Part shown: positions 58,761 through 64,000 of the stretch, in pieces | Numbering within the stretch: position 1 is the first letter of the stretch | Layout: the number at the start of each line of letters is the position of its first letter | DNA from: Theocolax elegans | Lineage: Eukaryota > Arthropoda > Insecta > Hymenoptera > Cerocephalidae | DNA: 64,000 nt | Direction: 5' to 3' | Assembly (NCBI GenBank): GCA_026168455.1 | Contig: CM047427.1 | Coordinates: forward strand, 14,103,505-14,167,504 | Made by a program: the position numbers and the translations under genes | The notes under the pieces: generated by a model | Told to the model about the DNA's origin: nothing | The model's input: only the letters and a program-made list of their open reading frames with translations | Database searches by the model: none

Positions 58761-59379
58761 TTAGTAATAATGCACTATAGTACAGAAAATGGAAGTTTTA
58801 TATACGTAATTGCACACAATAAACAAATTAAAAATTGCTTTTGTTGTGAAATAAGAAAAAATAAAATTATGTCACTGAGAACAAATGTTATTATTTTTAC
58901 ATTAAATACATAAATTTGAAAAGTGAATTTACTTATTATAAAGAATTCATAAATTTATTGACTTAAGCTAGTAATATTATATTTTAATATAGAACAAAAA
59001 TTGTAAATGATGTTCGTGTAAATTTCTCCCTAAATTCTGGTGTATGCTAATGTCAAAACTAAATAATTTAATTTAATGTTATTTACTAAATTTATTAATT
59101 ATTATTACTACATAAATACAAACACAAGCTACATTATGCGTTTATTATAAACTGTAATGATTTGAATTAAATATTATAAGAAGGTAATGGAGTAAAGTAA
59201 AGTTAACGAATATTTACGTTCGAACAGGTACGCCGAATATTTGTTTTTAATTAAACATAATATATTGAAAAATAATTTTTTGATTTCAACTTTAAGAATA
59301 TTATGTAAATATAACAAAATTTTTTAATCATTATAAAACCAAGAAAATGTTATTAAAGTATGATATGATTATAACTTAC
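58761..59379. other. AT-rich DNA without recognisable features
   Basis: Intronic by position; no feature seen. Confidence 0.4.
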
Positions 59380-59749
59380 TCGTATGATTGCGTCCGTCGT
59401 ATTTCATAAAATATAATAATATGAGCAATCTTCGATAGGCTAAAATAGTCTGTCTTTTTTTCTTCCAGTAACTTTTTACGATTTTCTGAATTCGTAATGT
59501 AATCAAAGATTTTTAGTAAAAACTCCCCCTCTGGGCTTGACATCAATGTTTGGTAAATAAAATTATTTAATCGACACCTTTTATTTAAAAGAATAAATTA
59601 TAACAATGTTCAATAATAAGGAAGGAAAATGTTTAAAAAAATTTTGAAATTTCGTTTGTAATCGAAAAAATAAAAATACAAACTAATACAATTTTAATTA
59701 GATAATTTTTATTTTCATATATTTACTGTAAAGTTCGCCTTTATATCGT

Positions 59750-60045
59750 GTGATGTAGCAACATCACTGGGCGTCGCCTGGAGTGTCGTTGTTGGTGCGT
59801 GCACGTTCGCGCACCACTCCGCGGTAGTACCCGAGTACTATTCCCGACGGTGGGGATCGCGCACACCCGGGGAAACGTTCGCGAGGCACGTTGTTTACGT
59901 GCCGGCCCGCGCTCAGTTGTCGCCATCTTGAATCGATCTAGATTCAAGTGCGCGCACACTGAACACGCGGTCCGCGCTCGTATCGATACGGGGATCGCGC
60001 GCATATAGTATAGGGAATTCGGAACGCGGATAGTGGGGGGAAACA
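59750..60045. other. GC-rich, CpG-rich block
   Basis: About 300 bp of high GC inside AT-rich DNA, rich in CGCG, with 'atcgatctagattcaagtgc' and a TATA-like 'catatagtatag' at 60001-60013. It could be an LTR fragment or a promoter region. ORFs on both strands are not recognisable. Confidence 0.35.
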
Positions 60046-61222
60046 TGTGTATAATAGTAAGGAGATAAATTTATATTTGAATTTCGCGCTGTTAACTAGA
60101 GAATAATTTAGTGATCTATTGAACCAATCAATAGATGATATTATTAGAGATAAGACTTCCGTATGGGTAAATATAACAGCATATTACGTTATATGACTGT
60201 AATTACCTTAAATACGGAAAGTCGAAATACTAGTTGGGACAATGATAACTTATGCAAATTAGTTGTCATTTTTATTTATAGTAGGGTAAATACGGGTAGC
60301 TTTATTACACCTGTGACGGATACGGAAGGGTTGGAGAATTATAATATTGCCGTATCCCTCGCAGGTAACGAGAGAGAGAACAGATAGGGATATTAAGAGA
60401 TTGAGGGAGATAGAAAATCGGGGAAAAAGTTTGGCGTGATTCGGAAAACGGATCCTCGCCATTCTGATCCTATCGATCTTCCATATAGTAGTGTTTCTAG
60501 ATATTCTGATCCTATCTACCGCACAAGCAGTGTTATTTTGATCATATCTATCGTTTACAGAAGGGTTATTTTTAAATATATCGATCGTCTAAGACAAAGT
60601 ATTGTTTTTTTCTGATTCTATCGATAAAGAGATTTTGGAGTGAGATTACAGCAATAACAGAATTTTGGCAGTTTCTGTTGCTTTTATTAAGGAGGATTTA
60701 CTGAGGATTAAGGAGCGATTCTGATAATATTAATTGCCAATAGGGATAAAATAATATTGAATATTATTTATTATTTTGTTGATTTATTTACATCTAATTG
60801 GTGAGTTATTTTAATTATTAATATAATAATTGATTTATTAGTGGGGACAATAAGGTTAAATTCAGTGCGCGTTTTTCTTATTAAATTAAATTATTTATTC
60901 GGTTAATTTTAAATTAACGTTCTCTCTCTCGTTGTTAGTGGTGCCACGGGATCTATTATTAGATCCCGTAATATAATTATATATATCTAAATTTTGTTAA
61001 GGTATTAATATTCGGTATCGCGGTAATAGGTATCCGGAACTATTTAGTTAATTCAACGGAACTTCCTCTGGGTGAGTCCACCGGGTAATCAGGACTAATA
61101 AATTAATATTATTGTTTTTTCTTTTTCGATGATGTTGGGATCCGGATATAATTTTGTCTAAATAACATTTTTTTTTATTTGAATTATAAACCAGCATCAC
61201 AATCGTTTTATTGAAAACATCA
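60046..61222. other. Moderately AT-rich DNA, possible retroelement leader
   Basis: No domain seen. A palindrome GGGATCTATTATTAGATCCC lies at 60950-60969. Short frames only. Confidence 0.35.
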
Positions 61223-61431
61223 AGTAAATTGACGATAAAATCATTTAACTTCATTAGTTTTTAAACACAGTGCAACACATGCTATGCTATTTTAATACAG
61301 AACAATTACTATTACTACCATTTCAAAAAATGATGATTTAATTGATAAATTTAAATAAAATATACAGCCTGATGAGGGTAAAAGAGATCCATCGAATCAT
61401 TTGTATCGTTGATTTATCGTCAATTTACTTA
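61223..61431. repeat. 18-bp inverted repeat pair around a hammerhead-like motif
   Basis: AAGTAAATTGACGATAAA (from about 61223) and its perfect reverse complement TTTATCGTCAATTTACTT (about 61413-61430) enclose CTGATGAG at 61369. Confidence 0.6.
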
Positions 61432-61482
61432 TAATTTGTTTAAAAATATTGTACTATTTTATGTTATAAAAAAATACCTTCA

Positions 61483-62132
61483 TTATCATTTCGTTGAGTA
61501 ATATTTGAAGTATTATTAAGCAATGCAGTTTCTTGGGACCTTTTACTTAGGACTGTTGGTGTACTTTCCAATCGGAAGTTTTAATCGTATTTAAATAAAG
61601 CTGCTCCTCGCCAGGATAATATCTTCACGGAGAGACATTTTCATAGTTAAAGACGGTGCCCACTAGAAAAGCATGCTGTTTGACGGTGGCGACACCAACT
61701 ATTTCAATGTATCCTATACACCGAACAGACAAAACTAATCGTTCACTGTAAAAAACAGTGTCGTTCATCGTTCCTGTAGCTGAAGCGTCGCGTATTAGAC
61801 GGTGGAGGGGGTCGATGTTTATGCTGCTCCTGCATTAAGAAGCAAGGTGACTAGCTCTCACCGTGTTTTACGCTGAAAATGTTTCTCCGTGTTGTAGTAC
61901 AGTGTTTTGCACAATTATCCTTTGTGCTGGTTGTGCAGGCGAATTGAAACTGTCAGAAAGAATGCGGTCAGTAATAGAATACAACCTTTGATCCAGTGAG
62001 CTTTTAATGACTGAATTTTCATCAGATAAATTTGATACTTTTGAATAATTTTCTTCTATATCAATCGCTTTTACATTTCTTATTTCTGGTACTGAAGTTG
62101 CACAATCGCCAAAATTTGTTACATCTATAAAA
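61483..62132 (-). pseudogene. Coding-like exon remnants, unidentified
   Basis: After a TTATAG acceptor at 62132 the minus strand reads DVTNFGDCATSVPEIRNVKA ... SSLDQRLYSITDRIL ... QNTVLQHGETFSA to a stop near 61872. Further on, ESTPTVLSKRSQETALLNNT ends at a GGTATTT donor near 61483. Base composition and splice signals suggest real exons; I do not recognise the protein. They lie upstream of, and on the same strand as, the two-gene transposon and may be its 5' part. Confidence 0.35.
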
Positions 62133-62825
62133 TGTAAATATAGAAATTGGAATTAATGAATTATTATTAATGAAATTATTATTAATGAAATTCATACCTT
62201 ATACGAGCAGCTGCGTTCGTATTTCATTTCAAAACATTAATATCCAAAAGCAAGTAGAGAAGGAAAGAATATAGCAGTATACAGAGTCTAGTACAGAGTC
62301 TATTTCGTAGCAAAAGGTTTCATACTGCTGTTCGATTTTATTTTATATATTTTTCGACTTATTACTATAAATATTATTATTTTTTGACAAATTATTTATG
62401 TAAAGATAAATAGAAATAAAAAGAAAAAATATAAAATTTGTGCTTTGAATAAAGTAGCTTATTACGTGAATTACATATGGTCACTTCAATAAAGAATTAT
62501 CGTTATAAAAATGTTTTATATTTGTTATATAAAAATTAAACGTAGCTTAACATACATAGGACACTTTTTTCATCAATCTAAAGCTAAAATACATAAAAAA
62601 ATTCATTCCGATAAATCATGTTTTGGACCCATACCACTTTTTCAACAGCTACCAAAAGAATACTAAAGACTCTAACGTAACGTGGAACGTTCTGAAGGGT
62701 GGTTAAACACTTCAACTATTGATGAAGGGTGTAATAGACCGGCTATTATTTGCTTTAACTACTTAAAATTGAGTTTCAAAAAGGATCTGGGTCTTTTGGA
62801 CCCGGTGTGGTAAGCGAAGGTTAAA

Positions 62826-63400
62826 TGCCCGGCTATTTATATTGGAGAAACAAAACGCTGCCTAAAAGTCGAATAAAAGAACATCAGAATAATAAAAATC
62901 CAAAAGCCGTTGTTACTGCACATATTTTAAATAACGTAAATCACAATTTTAACTAGGATGATGCGAAAATAATAGATAAAGAATCTTTTTATAAAAAAGA
63001 CTCATTTTGGAAATGCTACACATCAATCATCATAATTTGACGATTAACAGTATAGAAGACATTTAACATTTAAACCGTCAATATAGAAATGTTATGGATA
63101 TAGTTTAAAGAGACAAATGTACACAAACTATAATGTATAGTTTTAAAATACTCAATTGCTTTGTTTTTGTATAAATACTCGTTGATTGCGTGTCAAATGT
63201 TATTGGACGAAGCTCACTTGGGCTGTAACATTATATTCAATATTGAGGTAAAATTCAATTTTTAACTGACAATTACTGTAAAACTTGATATAAATATTTA
63301 TTTTTTTGTCCAATAAATTCAGCACCTGAAGAGGTCTGTAATCCTAGCAAACGAAACGTTGTGCACTTAAATAAATAAATCAACAATTTACTAATTCAAC
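62826..63400 (+). mobile_element. 3' end of a Penelope-like element (GIY-YIG endonuclease)
   Basis: Penelope-like elements are retroelements with an RT followed by a GIY-YIG nuclease. In pieces the plus strand reads YIGETKRCLK, RIKEHQNNKNPKAVVTAHIL, DDAKIIDKE and LTINSIED. These fit the YIG motif, the conserved Arg, and the catalytic Glu region. A frameshift after KV, a stop after NFN and another frameshift kill it; the RT is missing. The 3' tail has CTGAAGA ... CGAAAC at 63326-63357, the conserved strands of a hammerhead ribozyme, as known from Penelope-like ends. Confidence 0.7.
63326..63357 (+). ncRNA. Hammerhead-ribozyme-like core, degenerate
   Basis: CTGAAGA (CUGANGA) at 63326-63332 and CGAAAC at 63352-63357 are the two conserved strands. 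Stem II between them pairs poorly in this copy, so activity is doubtful. Confidence 0.35.
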
Positions 63401-64000
63401 AATAAAGGGTAGAACTTTGAATTAAGTTTATATATGATGTTATTTATTAAGAGAAATCTAAAAATTCTTACAAATGTACTATTATAGGTAGGCAGTATCG
63501 GTTGATTCTTTAAGAAAAACGGGTCTTTCTGATTAAATATTCTCTATTCGAAAAGAAACTAGACCCGTAAATCAAGACAATACACTAAATTCATAAATTT
63601 GTTAATATTGTTAAATTAATAAATTATCGATTAATAAATTATTATTAATTTATAATTTTTATATTCTATTAGTAAATTGTAAAAATAGTGTTATTAAGAA
63701 TCATTTTCTTTACATAGGTTGTAGGTAATTAAGTAAACTTATCATTAAATGATTTTAATTGCCTTACATAAAAAATATTATTGAGGAAACTGAATGTAGT
63801 ACACGTTTGCTGTGACTGACGTATTTAATATAATAATGAATGCACTTATATTAAATTATTGCTATTGAATATGTAGTTAAATAAAAGAATTTTTCAGTGT
63901 CCGTTTGTTCTAACTATAAAATAAGACTAATTGATCATATTCACAATAGAATCTAAATTATAAAAACCTTTAATATGAGTCAATTTTTCTTTACTTTAAT
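63401..64000. other. AT-rich DNA without recognisable features
   Basis: No gene seen. 'acgggtctttctgattaaat' near 63521 and 'aaactagacccgt' near 63557 form a short inverted repeat. Confidence 0.4.

Larger units (their letters stand above)
55959..59543 (-). pseudogene. First gene of the two-gene transposon, four exons
   Basis: Exons: 59380-59543 (MSSPEGEFLLKIFDYITNSE..., donor GTAAGT), 56771-56940 (QEDFRKKYCLSPDLL, NWPDIATKIYKLC), 56371-56510 (HVQTLSLILLPYLFKK, KTNWSPDQSIVAQSF), 55959-56303 (ETNNIHDSLKSIRMDF, PFVVIDGKTLVQINSCYIIV, HIWQFIERQVYE). The last two junctions join in phase. The order resembles uncharacterised proteins that are abundant in ant genomes; function unknown, perhaps DNA binding beside the transposase. 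It ends 151 bp before the transposase-like ATG on the same strand. Exon 2 has an A8-run frameshift at about 56892, and the phase from exon 1 does not fit as it stands. Intron 1 contains a LINE fragment and a MITE. Confidence 0.5.

Overview
This is a 64-kb piece of AT-rich eukaryotic nuclear DNA made almost entirely of repeats and transposon remains. Spliced genes with GT/AG introns, a pseudogene of the eukaryotic ribosome-assembly factor KRR1, tRNA-Lys-primed LTR elements, R1-like LINEs, BEN-domain and hAT genes and abundant TTAA-flanked MITEs point to an insect, most likely a hymenopteran such as an ant. The organism is an inference; I see no intact host gene.

Layout. 1-3916: the left part of an LTR retrotransposon on the minus strand (gag-like ORF running off the window, leader, tRNA-Lys primer site, 1.46-kb LTR), inserted in a satellite. 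3917-11400: about 35 copies of a 212-bp satellite in an 11-monomer higher-order repeat; each monomer carries a 21-bp-stem hairpin, and in a minority of monomers the hairpin loop is inverted. 11400-19745: LTR fragment, TTAA-type MITEs, a 28-bp minisatellite and a tandem segmental duplication. 19746-21800: AT-rich DNA and long microsatellites. 21900-25600: KRR1 pseudogene, an unidentified broken minus-strand gene, and a cluster of GC-rich palindromic modules. 26300-34900: remains of hAT, LTR, Ulp1-protease, BEN-domain and Crypton genes. 35690-39036: a SET-domain exon spliced in phase to a zinc-finger exon, with an R1-like LINE in the intron. 40511-41844: solo LTR. 42181-44434: an apparently intact three-exon Crypton-type tyrosine recombinase gene between short inverted repeats, with two palindromic modules at its 3' side. 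45170-48493: a 276-bp satellite that grew out of a MITE. 48590-53520: a 224-bp satellite split by nested foldbacks, then a foldback element with repeats in its arms. 53949-59543: a two-gene minus-strand transposon. 59750-64000: GC-rich block, coding remnants and the 3' end of a Penelope-like element.

The most interesting signal is a set of palindromic modules near Crypton genes. Their stem sequences differ between modules, but the ends (AATAGTAT...) are shared and the tip always holds a GCGNAGC heptamer, the sequence of the very stable GNA-loop DNA minihairpin. This suggests DNA that acts as a folded single strand, possibly recombinase substrates; that function is a hypothesis. The satellite whose hairpin loop is found in both orientations is the second strongest lead.
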